From: Coriaria nepalensis
Taxonomy: Eukaryota; Streptophyta; Magnoliopsida; Cucurbitales; Coriariaceae
Direction: 5' to 3'
NCBI GenBank assembly: GCA_027186245.1
Contig: CP114495.1
Location: 1,751,001-1,815,000 of the forward strand
DNA length: 64,000 nt
In this document: piece after piece, positions 26,420-46,640 of the stretch
Layout: the number at the start of each line of letters is the position of its first letter
Numbering within the stretch: the first letter of the stretch is position 1
Notes under the pieces: model-generated
Told to the model about the DNA's origin: nothing
Database searches by the model: none
What the model saw: the letters and a program-made list of their open reading frames with translations, nothing else
Translations under genes and position numbers: made by a program

Positions 26420-29400
26420 TTAATAGAAAAAACTTTTCAGTTTCTCAAGAAAAGGATAAGGAGGGTCTCCCTCTCTCTCTGGTGAGTTATTACCGTGCAT
26501 TCTCTTGACAAAGCGTTCAAACTCGGTAAAGTTGTGTGTTTCCATGAGAAGTGGAGTGAGCCTAAGATAGGTAAAAGAGAAGAAGTGTCTTCCATCTGGA
26601 TCAGCCAAAGGCTTGGCCTTATTCAGTATCTTGTTATATCCAAATCTGTCGAGGCAAGGAAGAGAATTTGCACAGCTTACTGGTATGCTAACATCCCGCG
26701 CAGCATTCAACACCTAAAATGAAAAAATTAAAAATAAAATAAAATAAAAGATTGCATATTTAGTTACCGATAAAGTTTTTAGATTTATGATTTTTCCATA
26801 AAGAATAATCTGATATTGGTGTAATTCCCAAGTCTTACTTGCCAGACCAGGGCCTCAGGATTGGCCAGTGCATGGGGGAAGTCTTCATGCTGATCTACCA
26901 TGTGCAGTTCATTGGAAGTGAAGTTTAAAGCAGCTCCGTGTTTCTTAAGCATTGCCAAAATTGCAGTATAGCCATCTCGGTTACTCGGGTTATAGAACCC
27001 AGAAGTTAATTCAGCTGCATGACTGGCTGTTTTGTACAACCAGTTAATACCTGAGAGCTGCAAAGCAATTAAGAAGGTAGGAAACAGAGTGAACCAGAAA
27101 GTCTTATGGAAGAGAGAGAAATAAGGATGGGAAAGTAAGAGGCTAACTAAACTAACCTTAGCAGCAATGCAAGTTCCTTCAAAAGCTAATTTTGTTAGAT
27201 AGAGAACTCGATCGCCATGATCAATTAGAATTTGAGAGTACCAGTTGAGGAAAAATCTACCATAGTAGCCATCATAATCACCTCCATCACAAAAGAAACC
27301 TGTTTCATGGGGCCGGGAATTGTAGGAGCCTGCATTGTCTGGTCCTCTAGCCCAAAAGGAATGACCCCTTGCTTCTGCTGCCTTCTTTAGACTTTTCAAT
27401 AAGTATTGGTCATAACACTGCAGGTAAATGGAGAAGACAATGCTTGGAAACAAGAAGCGTGGAACAATTAAGAGAAATTTGGAGGCAAATAACATGATGA
27501 AAGTGGTGAGGGAAACGTTCAGAAATACAGTAAAGAATCATGTATAAGCATAAGGACTTTACGAATTGGGACTTGTCTCTCTCAAGATGGAATAAACTAT
27601 AAATAAATAAATAAAAGATTGGAGAAATACTTGGAATTCACCAACTCCAGGATATCTCCAACCATGCTTAACAGGACAGGATGGATAACGTAACTCCCCA
27701 CATGTTCCTAGTCCAACTTCAATCATGGAGATCAAACCATCTTCAAATAACTCATCAAATTCTACACGAAAGCTTCTCATATAGTCAAAGTACACCTACA
27801 TCAATTAACAGTAAACAAAACAACAACAAAATTCACATCAGACCATTAGCTATATGATGTGGAGAGGAAATTGCTGGAACAACAGGCCGACACAGCAATC
27901 AAAACATCTACTCAAAATACAATTGAGGGAGATCATGGAGGCCTGAATTTAAGAGCATCTGCTCCAAACCTAAGTTAGAATACAAGCAAAATGTGACCAA
28001 CAACATAAAAGAGTTTTTACATAATATAATAACAAAAAGCGATGGCATAATGATATATATATTCAGTTAAGTGATCCATGAATACCTCTAGAGCTGTCCG
28101 ACCTCTCAATACTCGCTCCTTATCTACACCCCATGAGAGACATTCGGGATTACGTCTTCCTTCTCTATCGGTGAAAAATATATCAGGATTGCTTCGACCG
28201 ATTTCTGCCACCCAATGGGGTAGTGGAATACAAACATCATCTCCGACATTGCCTCCACATTCATGAAAAGACATGACAACCTGAGTCGCATCAGTTAGAG
28301 ATTGAATATAGTGAGAGAATACCTAGCATTATGGATAGTAAATGCTAAAGCAAAAACAAAATATATCCTCACCTGTAACTTAAGTTTCAACTCACGGAGC
28401 ATCTGAAAGAGTTTTTTGTATCCATTCCAATTATACTCCTGTGGACCTTGAGCTTCTACTATCCCCCACCAACAGTCCACCATGACTCCATCAACACTTA
28501 CGGATTTCAATGCCCTTAGCTGCTTTAGCAGACCATCTGGATCAGCCATCTCACACTTTATATTAATGACACCCAACTGTCATTCAATGGCCAAAAAGAA
28601 AATTATGAAAGAATTGTAAACCAGTAGCTAGTTATAGTCGAGCAAGGACCATGAGTTTTGACAAAAAATACATGTCTTTTCCAAATCCAACTCAAATAGT
28701 GATTGAGGGAGGAGAGAGAATGGGATTGGGGGTAGGGGAAGCAGAGGTGGAGGGGGAGATAGAAGAGTCAGAGAAAGAAACTCACTGGTAGCATAACATA
28801 AATTGGAACGTACGGGGTCCCGGAAAAATCATGTTCCGATAACTTAGGATGTGTATCAACAATCTACAACAATGAAACACAACATAGAACTTAGTAGGCT
28901 ACCATTATTGAGACTAAGTAAATCCTAAAATGGAACCATGATAGAATGAATGTGATCTACCTAAGAAATACAAAAAATAAGTTTTACATTGCACAGCAAC
29001 CAAAAGCAAGAGCCCCTCAATTTCACCTACAAATTGTTGCTCCTTTCATTGTGAATAGGAGACCAGCATTTGTTACAGTCGATACGCAATTCATGGAATG
29101 GATAAAACAAAATATCAACTATCCCTTCCTCATAGCACTTCATGAGGTGACTGGCAGAAAGTCATTTGACTATTAAATGACATCTAATTCCATAAACGCG
29201 GATCTAGAAAATGTCAGGATATATCGAAAACTAGTACAGAATCCAAACCCTATTTATAGTACCTGTTTTCCATGAAAGGTATCCATTGAACAACTAATAA
29301 GAGGATTGCCATCAGTTTCTACTCCTGCATCTTCCATCAGGGAGATATTTTGAGATCTAACATTTGAGGTTAGATCATAAGGTGATGAATTGGGAATGAA

Positions 29401-30451
29401 GACGCCTTTTATCTGGCTTGCATTGTACTCTGCCGAGCTCTTATATCCAGGAGTAACTCCTCTAAGGGGTGGAGGTGGAGTCTGCTGAGCAGCAATTTGG
29501 GAAGATGATGAAGTCGCTGCTGAAGAGCCTCCAGTAGGTCTTGGGCCCTATAAAAGTTGAAGACAAAACACCATTTGGGTGTTTCCTGAAAATCGTTAGA
29601 AGTGATTATCTTAGATAAGTTTAAAATAAAAAAAACAGTCTCTTTTGAGTTTAGACACGCAAGGCATTTGTACATCTCCTCAACCCAACTATGCAGGAAA
29701 GAAAAACTTAAAACACAGATTCATCAAGATCAATCAATGTCAATCAATGTCAATTCCAATTTTGAAAATTTGAATACGACAGCTTCCCCCTCATATAGTC
29801 GTCGGCCTTCCCCAGCATCGCAAGTTGCAAGACTTCATCATTTAAGCAAATTAAGAAGTTCCGTCTTACGCAAGATTAAATTAACTGCATAATCTCCAAC
29901 CTATGCTCAAACAGTTGATGCTATATTCTCTCCCACATGTACAGACACCATAAAATTCATTCATCCTTATAAGTTAATATAAGGAAGATTTTCCCCAGTG
30001 ATGGTACCTGAGATCTTGAAGGATATGTGGTTCCATCTGGAAGAACAGTCCATCCAGCTTCTCTGGCCAGAGCTGCAATTACATCATTGATATCTGCTCT
30101 CACTCTCAGATTATAGTTTCCATGTCTTCTTAGCCCAGCCAAGATCCTTGCAGTAATTGCCCTCCTATGCCTCTCTCTTAGCTTTGTCCTCTCTTTCTCT
30201 TCCAGTGGTCTACACCTACGAGCTCCTCCCATGGGGGTTCCGACTTGTTCTTGAACTTGCTGGTTCTTTTGAAAGTGATTATTGTCACTACCACTTGAAA
30301 CCATTCCACCATCAACCCCTACCATCTCACCTGAGGCTATCTGCATCTCTCCATCATCTTCGTCGTCATAATCCTCCTCTTTCACATCCTCCATTTCTTC
30401 CTCATCGTCTTCTTCACTTGTTCCCACTAACTTCTGCAAATCTGTTGCCAT
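26420..30451 (-). CDS. BAM7: BZR1-domain beta-amylase (BAM7 type), catalytic base replaced
   Basis: Nine exons on the minus strand: 30451-30008, 29547-29263, 28863-28786, 28576-28373, 28280-28086, 27795-27631, 27417-27157, 27057-26839 and 26713-26420, all phase 0; 714 residues. An acidic start ([15 protein letters not shown]) precedes the BZR1-type DNA-binding region (about 75-150: [40 protein letters not shown]). The beta-amylase domain begins near 245 ([22 protein letters not shown]). His343 and Asp351 of the [10 protein letters not shown] loop and acid Glu436 (GELRYP) are present. The base glutamate expected in the S-E-N-A-L-P-C block is Ala632 (SCANSLPC), and the nearby G-W-D is A-R-D. 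So amylase activity is unlikely; the domain may bind a ligand and regulate transcription, as proposed for BAM7/BAM8. It is the 5'-most member of the amylase cluster on this strand. Confidence 0.9.
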
Positions 30452-32240
30452 AATCAAATTCTTGCCAATTATCACCCTAGCACAAAAGTCCGAAACTAAA
30501 CTGATACTTGATGATGATTCTATTTATAAATCTACCATTTTTCCACTGTTTCACAGGATTGATGATCCGCTTAAATTTCCTTTAAATTACAATAATGTAA
30601 AATAGTTGCTTTTCCTGATTGATTCAGAAGTTCTTTCAGCATCGAGAACTTCAAATTAAAGTTCATACCAGATCACCGGTCGGATTCTCTGGCAAAAAAT
30701 TCCAGCTTTACAGAAAATGATGTCTAAATGCCTGGAATTCACAATTTCCCTTACGAATTTCACATCTGAACCTCTATTTAGTGTTCTTAGGAACATTCAT
30801 CAAGCAGATCCATCTCTGCTCATCAAAATTCTAGCTCATGCTTACTCGGACCTCCCCGGCGACCGGCGAGGGAGTGTTTCGGCATTTCACTGCTGAAAGC
30901 CGTACTGTAAGGCGAGAGATGTGTCTGTCGAAGAATGCTGAGCTGAGGTCGGAGAATATCTCCGGCGAGCACAGTAAGTGGTCGTTCGGAGAGCAGGGAG
31001 AGTGGGAGTGAGAAGCGTGCGAGCATGCGAGACTTAGGGTTTCGCACGCGCGTGAATGTGCGGAGACATGCGAGCGAGCATTTGCGAATTTTGGCACGGA
31101 TGCTTCGCGCGTTTTTAAAAACCAACTGTACTTCTATTGTGGGAGCACTTGTTTCGCACGTGCAGTACTTACGGTTCTTGTTTGGCAGGGACCGTGACCG
31201 CTACTTGGATGAAATCGAATGGTTCTTATCATTTTTTTTTTTCTCATTATGTTAAGATCATTAAATCGAGTCAAATTACATGAAATATTTACTCTCATTC
31301 CATATCAGAAATTTTCTCCTCTTGATTTCTCGTTTTTGGCTATTCCCAAGTTCTTCAAATATATATAATAAAGACATAGACATAGACAAAAAGACAACAA
31401 ATTTACTCCGTCAAATAGCATTAGAGGCTTCTTTCTCAGTGTTTTTTACATGCTCGATCGAGTCTATGTCTTCAGGATCTTTCTACCGATGAAGAAAGTT
31501 GTGTCTTTCGGATTTCTCTTTTGTATCATTTTCTGTCTTGGTGGGCTTCTCCAAAGTTGTGGGGCATTACGCCTCATACTATTTCAAGTACATAATGAAT
31601 GTTTAAGGTGGTAAGAGCAAGCTCCATTTTCTCCTTCCATTGCCTTGTAATTGTTTACATCAGAGCGGTTAAATATGTTGTGAAAATCGATTCTTTAAAT
31701 TATTCCAATTGGATTTTGTGTCAAATTTATCAACCCAAGTGTCTAACCTTTTCGTGCAATAGATCTATCCGGTTTGCTTAAGAATTAAACAAACAATATT
31801 CCAAGCATTGAACATAAAAATGCAGAAAAGTAAAATGACACGGAGAGTCATAGTGGTTCGTTTCATGCAAGAATCTACAATCATGCAAACCACAACCATG
31901 AAAGCATCATTCGCTCCCATAGACAAGCAGAGATCAACAAGAAATTAAGTAGAAAAGAGGTTCAGAGCATACATAGATCAACGAAGAAAAAACAAGAAAA
32001 CCAGATGAAGCACTCGCATGGAAGCATCAATTCTAATGTTGGAATACAAGTTTACAGTTCTTAGAACTATCAACAAAGAAAAATAATTTCAAAATAACAG
32101 CAAAATAGTAAGACAAAAAAAGAAGACGAACTTTTGAATCAAAAAAAGTTAATGAATAAAATAATCCAACACCCCCAACATGGATCCACCAATGGCTTCA
32201 CGTAGTTAAGTTGGATTCTGCTCGGAAACAAAATCGCCAT
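30452..32240. other. BAM7 promoter/leader and spacer to BAM2-like copy A
   Basis: The GC-richer part at about 30,830-31,140 lies upstream of BAM7 and may be its core promoter or leader (several ACGCGCG and CGCACGTG-like words near 31,040-31,165). From 31,250 to 32,160 I see only AT-rich spacer. The last 80 bases belong to the 3' flank shared with copy B. Confidence 0.5.
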
Positions 32241-35023
<2,783 letters not shown>

Positions 35024-35518
35024 TCACTCTCAAGTTCTAAAAAACACCAAAAACTATTTCTCAGAAAATATAAGAATATATATATATATATTTGTTTTTA
35101 AACTCTACAGAAATTTCTTAATTTTTATTTTCATTACTTCTTCTCCAAAAAATCCAAAAAAAAAAAAATCATAAAGATTTTCTTGTTTCTATTCAATATT
35201 TAGAAGGGAAGATTTTGATTGTTAAGATTTGATATCAACCTTCAGCCGATTTTTTAGTGTAATTTGAAGATTTACATAACAAATTAACAAAGAAGTATAT
35301 ATAAAGATATTATTATAAACTTAACACAGATCTTACATCTTTAAATTCAAATATTCCACTCTTTGAACAGAATCACACTAACTAAAGCAACCAAAATTCT
35401 GTAACGATGTTTCACTTTGTTCACATTTTTATCATGCATACAATATGCATCTTCGTCTCATCATGTCGTCCAAATGCACCCACTCTCTCATTTATGCATT
35501 AAAACTTGAAACAACAAT

Positions 35519-35705
35519 TAGAGATGGCAATCCAGGCTGGCCGGCATTGGGCGGGTTCGTGCTCGGGCCGGGCCTAAAAACCGTAAGAACGGGCCCAAAA
35601 ATGTTTTTCCATTTTTGGATAAAAAATATCTTGTGACACAATAAATAAGTTTTATGGTTCAATAAAGAAATTTTATAGCTCAATAAAAAAGTTTTATAAC
35701 ACAAA
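35519..35705 (+). mobile_element. hAT-like element fragment upstream of copy A
   Basis: TAGAGATGGCAATCC opens a stretch with the GC-rich words GGCCGGCATTGGGCGGG and GGGCCGGGCCT, typical of non-autonomous plant hAT elements whose ends begin TAGAGGTGGCAA. Counterparts lie at 42,523 (copy B), 45,592 (copy C, truncated) and 48,461. I cannot find its other end, so it is a fragment inserted before the tandem duplication. Confidence 0.5.
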
Positions 35706-37127
35706 AGACATACTTTATTTTTATATTTTCTTCAAGTCTGATACGACACAACATGTATCGTTTTTCCTCCAGAAAAGTATGTCTCTAGTTTTTTAAGATT
35801 CATTCATAGGAATAATAATTAAAGCATTGGATTCTCATCTGAATAAAAGTCTTGATCTGTTATTCATAAATTGGACGTCTTCTTCTCTTTTCTTATTCAT
35901 TCGCTTAATTTATCGCATCTTATGAGTAAATATAATATAGATGTTATTTCGTGTCGTAGTATAATATTTAATTTCAACTTTATCAAAATAGTCTTGAATT
36001 TATTTAGTTATTCTATCAAGTGATTCATTTCATTAATTGTCCTTTATTTATTTTAATCGTTTATCTTTTCAAATTTCCATTTCCATAATCGTTCTTCATT
36101 TTATTTAAACTATAATTTAGTATGATCGCCAATAAATACGTCGAAAAAAAATAGGACTTAGATCAATCTCAAAATCTTAGGCTATCGATCATAACAGTTA
36201 GATTTAATTTCCTTAGCAAAATGATAGTGCATTTAGTACGTTTTTTAATTTTGTAATTGGTAATATGAAATCTATTTTAAATTTTTGATACGCCTGTATT
36301 TATTATGATCATTTATTTTATCTTTTTACATTGATTAGTCAGATATTTACGATTGTATAATCAACACTATTGCTTTAGTTTTCCAAGATAAGTTAGTTTG
36401 TAACTACTCTTACTAAGATCTAATAGTATAATTCAAATGATTAATAAATAATATATTTTGTTCAGAAATTTTTTAACGAATTCAAGAACAATATCATTAA
36501 GAAGAAATTGTACCATATATTGTTTGAAAAATTATTAAAATTAATGTAGTTTCGTTTCACATGTTTTTTCGTTGTTCTTAAGTATATTCAAATTAATACA
36601 TGATAGTTACTTTTTATCAAATTAAATTGGGCGAGAGGATGTATAAACCGTGCATCTGCATCTGCATCTGCATCTGCATGAGCATGAGAAGAACATTGCA
36701 TGAGTCGATCAAGATATACGATTGGTATTCTATTTAGATACTAATGGTGATGACTATCAAATCGAAACATAATCCATATGATGATCACCTCTTCGGCCGG
36801 CAACCGAAGCACATGAACGCCTGTTAAATTGGATCTCTAGGGGTAACATCTTGATGAAATTGAATATCTTTTGAGAGAAGAGTACAGAACATGAGATTTG
36901 ATAAAAGTTTCCAAGTTTGTGCTAGATTCGGATATAGGGGGACAAGTTCTTTCTAGTACTATTTTTCAAGTAATACTTTGCAGTATTTAATTTAATGGTA
37001 ATAATTTTATTATTAATTTGTTATACATAAATATTTCTTAATTTGCAGGTTAGTAAAATAAAAACTTTTAAATGAAGAGTAATATATATTAGTCACTATT
37101 TCCTATCTAGCCATTTAAATTCTATCG
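35706..37127. other. Upstream DNA shared by the BAM2-like copies
   Basis: AT-rich non-coding DNA with close counterparts at 42,710-44,095 and, in part, at 63,360-63,540. No coding signal is visible. Its preservation next to each amylase copy is explained by joint duplication. Confidence 0.6.
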
Positions 37128-37136
37128 AGAAGGTCT

Positions 37137-37336
37137 GACTCCTAGGGATTGCTCGAGTGGTTGAGCAGGGGTAGCTCCCTAGGATCATCATGGGTTCAAA
37201 TCCTCTGCTCAATACTTTGGATTATACTCTACACTTACTTGGTGATATTGTGTGTCCAACCGCTCTCCCGAAATTTATATCCCATCATCGAAGGCGTGTG
37301 AAGGAGTTCCCTGGATTTCCAAACAAAAAAGAACAA
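37137..37336 (+). mobile_element. tRNA-derived SINE with 9-bp target duplication
   Basis: A 200-base insert with an A-box-like word TTGCTCGAGTGG (37,149-37,160) and a perfect B-box GGTTCAAATCC (37,193-37,203). It is flanked by the direct repeat AGAAGGTCT at 37,128-37,136 and 37,337-37,345, and ends in an A-rich tail (AAACAAAAAAGAACAA). It is not a tRNA gene because no acceptor stem or cloverleaf can be closed. A decayed copy starts at about 44,136 in unit B, so insertion preceded the duplication. Confidence 0.75.
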
Positions 37337-37345
37337 AGAAGGTCT

Positions 37346-38489
37346 CAAATGGTTTTATTTTTCATTTAAGTAAGTTGAATTTAAACTATATATAAATGTC
37401 ATGTGTTACATCCCATTAAATGTCACGTCATCAAATTTTATAACCTTTTACCTAAAATATTCTAATAGTTTAATTTAATTACAAAAGAGTTATAAAGAAT
37501 TGTGGATCTTGTGATTTCTCGAGTTGTAAATCTAATGGCCTAGATTAAATTTCTAAGAGTGCAATTGAAAAGTTATAACTCTCTAAAAAGATATAACTCT
37601 TTAAATATAGTTTCTAACGTCTATAAATATTTACACATGTGCTTTAAACTTTGTCAGCAACAATATTTTTCATATTTTCTCTACAAAATTTTCATACATG
37701 CCTTCTTTGACCTCATTTTCCTATTTTATATCAACATTACATTCTTTTTCTTTTTCACTTCTCTCTGATTCTTTTTGTTTGAAGTCATGATCCAATTGCT
37801 GGATAATCCAAAGAATCGTTGACATTTTGTTTGGATCATTTTTCTGCATTGACTCTTCAGCAAGAAGCAAGCCTAGATCATTACAAATTTGTGAGATCAA
37901 GTCTCATGTAATTTGGTTCATTGGAAGTCAAGTTTGAGCTCCAATTTTGTTTTACTGTTTCATTGGCAGTTTTGAGATCAATTCTGATCTTGGCTGGTTC
38001 AATTCCTTTATTTATGCATTGGAACAAGTTTGAATTGACGTTAGCTTGCTCGAGGAGCTTTGGGCGAAGTCAGAATGAAGGTGGATCAAGTTATGGTTTT
38101 TTTTTTGGTTCTCTGACAGTGAAATGGTTGGAAAATTCAGTTTTGTTTTTTTTGTTTTTTTTTTTCCTGGTTTTTAGTCCTTGTCTGTTTTTTATTGTAA
38201 GTGACAATGTTTTTGTTGAGTGTAAGTATTTTTCACGTTTTTGTGTGGTCATTTAATGATGCACTGTTATTGTACTTTGTTTATAAAATGTATGTTTGTA
38301 TTTAATCAAGTTCTAATCAATGAAAGTTGATGCTGCCGTGTTTACACCCTTGCTTTAGTTTCTCTGTTTTTCTAGCTTTGCTGCTCTTGTGTTCTTGAGG
38401 GAAGCACTTTCTGTGTTTGTCTCTTTAATTCTAACACTTTTCAATTGTTTGTTTTGATTTTTATGGATCTGTAATGTATTATATGGATT
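37346..38489. other. Spacer between copy A upstream DNA and the PRD3 fragment
   Basis: AT-rich. An open frame at 37,921-38,256 shows no family signature and is rich in Phe and Leu from T runs, so I do not call it. No clear transposon ends. Confidence 0.5.
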
Positions 38490-38950
38490 TTGGTGATGGA
38501 TAGATGGAATGGTGAAACGGAGAATGGACAACCAAAATCTTTCACTTGATCCATGTTTTATATTTAAATTCAGTGCAAGGCATACGGCAGAAGTTGACAG
38601 ACAGTTCATGGTCTTTGCCTTACCACAGCATACGGAAGCAGCCATTGATGAGACTACGGAGAGAGCTCACCATCACCTTCTCCGAGGATATGCAGGCAAG
38701 TGATGTATTTTACTGAAGTGTGAAAATACTTGTAAATCGTTCAGAGTATCTCATTGTTTCCGGAGAAAGAAAATATATCACATTGTCCCAACTTCCAAAC
38801 CCTTTCAAAAATTCCAAGTGGAAAATTATGTTTGTTGCATGACTTCTCCTTCATAATCCAATTACTTGCAGGCATTGGTTTCCAGCACAAAAACTTAAAG
38901 GGAAGATCTGGCACCATTTATCCCATCACCAAGCAACTCTTCTAGCAGTT
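38490..38950 (+). pseudogene. PRD3/PAIR1 relic, short copy
   Basis: This matches parts of the longer relic at 50,660-51,340 (shared words include GTGCAAGGCATACGGCAGAA, CGGAGAGAGCTCACC, TCCAAGTGGAAAATTATG and GGGAAGATCTGGCACC). About 245 bases present in the longer copy (between the words GACAGTTCATG and GTCT(C/T)TGCCTTACCA) are missing here. Only fragments of the middle of the gene remain, with no open frame of the original protein. It lies just beyond the 3' end of BAM2-like copy B. Confidence 0.6.
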
Positions 38951-39129
38951 CCGGGGCAGAGCGAAGGAGTTTCTGCTTCATCTCTTTCCATATCATGATA
39001 ATTTCAAAATGTGTCATGGCTGAAAAAGGTTGCATGGCTTGGCAAAATGTTGCAAATTGCCACTAAACAATGCAAGCAATGCTTTAATAGTCTACACCGA
39101 ATAACTGCAAATTTGATATTAAAAAAAAT

Positions 39130-44095
<4,966 letters not shown>

Positions 44096-44346
44096 CCGTT
44101 GTTTAAATTCTATTAAGAAGGTTTTCCCTCTAGGGGGTTGCTCGAGTGGTTAGGCAGTAGTGCCTCCCTAGGATCATCTCGAATTCAAGCACTCTTCTCG
44201 ATACTTTGAATTATACTATAGACTTACCATTAAAAATTAAATCATCTAATCTAAATCAATAGAATTTAGTTATTATTTTAAGATTCTCCCATGCATTGCA
44301 CGAGATTAAGCACTAGTAATATATTAAAGTTGAATTTAAACTATAT

Positions 44347-45084
44347 TTTAGTACTCTTAGCTGCTTTAGCAAATCATCTGGATCAGCAATCTCACACTTT
44401 CTATTAATTACACCTGGCTGCCATTTTGACATGATAATAAAACAAGAGATCATGAATTTACAGTCTTTACATAATTGAAGTTAGTAAAATCATAAAATAA
44501 CATTAATGAATATCTATCTGCATACATCAGGACTGATTCTATAGCTTATTAGAATAGAATGAGAGAAGATGAATTGAAAAACTCACTGGCAACATTACAT
44601 ACACAGGAACATATGGCGATCCTGTAAAATCTCGTTCATACATCACTGTATTATCTACCTGTTTAAGGAAAACGTGTTAAAAAAAAAATGTTCACAATCA
44701 GGGTTAGAAGACATTGTACATGTAGAGTAAGAGATTGTGAATTGAAAGAGAAGAGAAGAGAAGGATACTCAAATCTCTCTCCTCTGTACTTGTGCTGTGA
44801 CAAGTACCAGGCCAGGCCCGAGATGAAAAAGAGTACCTGTTCATCAGCACTTTCCACAGGATCGTCGACAATACAAGGATACTCAGATCTCTCTCCTCTG
44901 TCTCTTATCAGAGCACAAGTACCAGACCAGACGCGAGATGAAATGCCACCAAGATGCAATTGGTGCATTTTACAATTGCTTGAGAAGGAATCCCCCGAAA
45001 AGCTGAAAGTGCAAGTGAATTCACTGTGAAACCAATACTCCGCGGCCGCAAGCTAAGGAAAGCTTGATTGGACGGCATCTTCAT
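44347..45084 (-). pseudogene. BAM2-like copy C, truncated to exons 1-3
   Basis: Exon 1 (45084-44837), exon 2 (44658-44587) and the first 71 bases of exon 3 (44417-44347) remain; everything downstream is lost. The break falls at TATATTTTAGTACTCTTAG, where the sequence switches from DNA resembling 37,376-37,392 to exon 3. Exon 1 also has a 13-base deletion between two AAGGA repeats (44,988-44,993) relative to copies A and B, which shifts the frame inside the transit peptide. This copy cannot make an amylase. Confidence 0.9.
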
Positions 45085-46249
45085 TCACTCTCTCACTCGG
45101 AGGATTACTTCGGAAGGTCTCAAGTTCTAAAAAACACCAAAAACTGTTTCTTAGAAAATATAAGAAAAAAAAATTCTATATAAACTTCTTAATTTTTATT
45201 TTCATTACTTCTTCTCCAAAAAATCCCCACCAAAAAAAAAATCATAAAAGTTTTCTTGTTTCTATTCAATATTTAGAAGGGAAGATTTTGATTGTTAAGA
45301 TTGATATTAACCTCTAGCCGATTTTTTAGTATAATTTAAAGATTCACATAATAAATTAACAGAGAAGCATATATAAAGATATTATTATAAGTTTAATGCA
45401 GATCTTACATCTTTAAATTCAAATATTCCACTCTTTGAACAAAATCACACTAACTAAATACGAAGCAACCAAATTTTGTAACGATATTTCACTTTGTTCG
45501 CATTTTTATCATGCATACAATATGCATCTTCATCTCATGATGTCGTCCCAATGCATCAACTCTCTCATGCATTAAAACTTGAAACAACAATTAGAGATAG
45601 CAATCTAAGCCGGCTTACATTGCCCGATCCATAGAAACCATATTTTCATTTATAGCTATTTTCAACGTTTCCATATTTTTGGCATGTAATTATTATTTGC
45701 ATGGATTTGTATATGGTTCGGAAAAATGGAATTTATAAATAATTTATTTTCTTTTTAAATTTTCTTAGGCACTTGATATTACTTTCATAAGGGAGGCCAA
45801 GATTTCAAATCCCATAAAATCTTTTGAGAGATCTTTTTTTTTTTTTTTTTTTAAAGGAAATCTCAATTTATGATATTAAATATGATTTGAAGTTGTATCC
45901 ATAATTAAAATTATATGTCTCCATTTCATAATATATGATTTGGTGAACGTTCTTGATTTTAATCATAGATCATAAATTTAGTATGACTTTGTATTTGTCA
46001 TAGTGTATAGGGCTAATTTCATAAATAAAAAAATATATTTTTAAATTATTATGGATAACTATTTATTGATACATAAAAATTATTAAACATGTGTCAAGAG
46101 CTGATTAGTCTACAAATCGAATTAAATGTGAGTCGGTTAGAGTTAAACCGACTAATTAAAGTCATGTAATTAATATAACCTGTTAAAAGTTGATTTTAAC
46201 CGGGTAATAATTAGGCACTTGATAATACATGTAATTAATTAAAGTCATG
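45085..46249. other. Copy C upstream DNA and spacer
   Basis: Up to about 45,635 this repeats the upstream DNA of copies A and B. At about 45,635 it switches to a segment (GCCATA-less CCATAGAAACCATATTTTC) found again at 63,271-63,360. The rest is AT-rich with no gene. Confidence 0.55.
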
Positions 46250-46640
46250 TAATACATGTTTTGTATATTGTTAATCGTTCATAATAATAATAATAATTTA
46301 GTAAATTAGAAGTTATTATCATTAATAATAAAAATTATAAATAAACTGTAATAAATATTATTTGACCAAATAAGATTTTATACTAATCGAAATATTTTTA
46401 ACATACAAAATGATTTCCGGAGAAAAAATCCATAAGATTAGGAGGCGCTTTTGGACCCGTGCCTCGGACGGGCCCAAAAGGGCCGTTCCGTGCTCTGGAA
46501 CCGATACGAGAAATCCGTGTCGTGTCGTGCCATGCCAACTCACGTGCCCTTCATAGTTGGGCATGGCATGGCCCGACACAACTAACTCATGTTATGCCCA
46601 TGCTCGTGCCATGCCGGCCCGACCCATTTTACCACCTCTA
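46250..46640. mobile_element. hAT-like non-autonomous element, 5'-truncated copy
   Basis: This stretch matches 48,018-48,408, including GGAGGCGCTTTTGGACCCGT and the terminal TTTTACCACCTCTA, which is the reverse complement of the element start TAGAGGTGG. The 5' end seen in the sister copy (47,771) is absent here. Confidence 0.65.

Noticed and set aside
26420..26713. Calling BAM7 a pseudogene because of the missing base glutamate
   Set aside because: All nine exons are open, splice sites are good and the BZR1 region is intact; loss of activity is compatible with a regulatory role.
28864..30007. Internal second promoter in BAM7 introns 1-2 that would make a plastid form from the same gene
   Set aside because: I looked on the minus strand for a transit-peptide first exon with a donor in these introns and found none; separate plastid-type genes exist next door.
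37143..37215. Possible tRNA gene (A-box and B-box words)
   Set aside because: No acceptor stem closes and the insert has a target duplication and A-rich tail, so it is a SINE.
37921..38256. 111-codon open frame on the plus strand
   Set aside because: No family signature, Phe/Leu-rich from T runs, no counterpart in other units.
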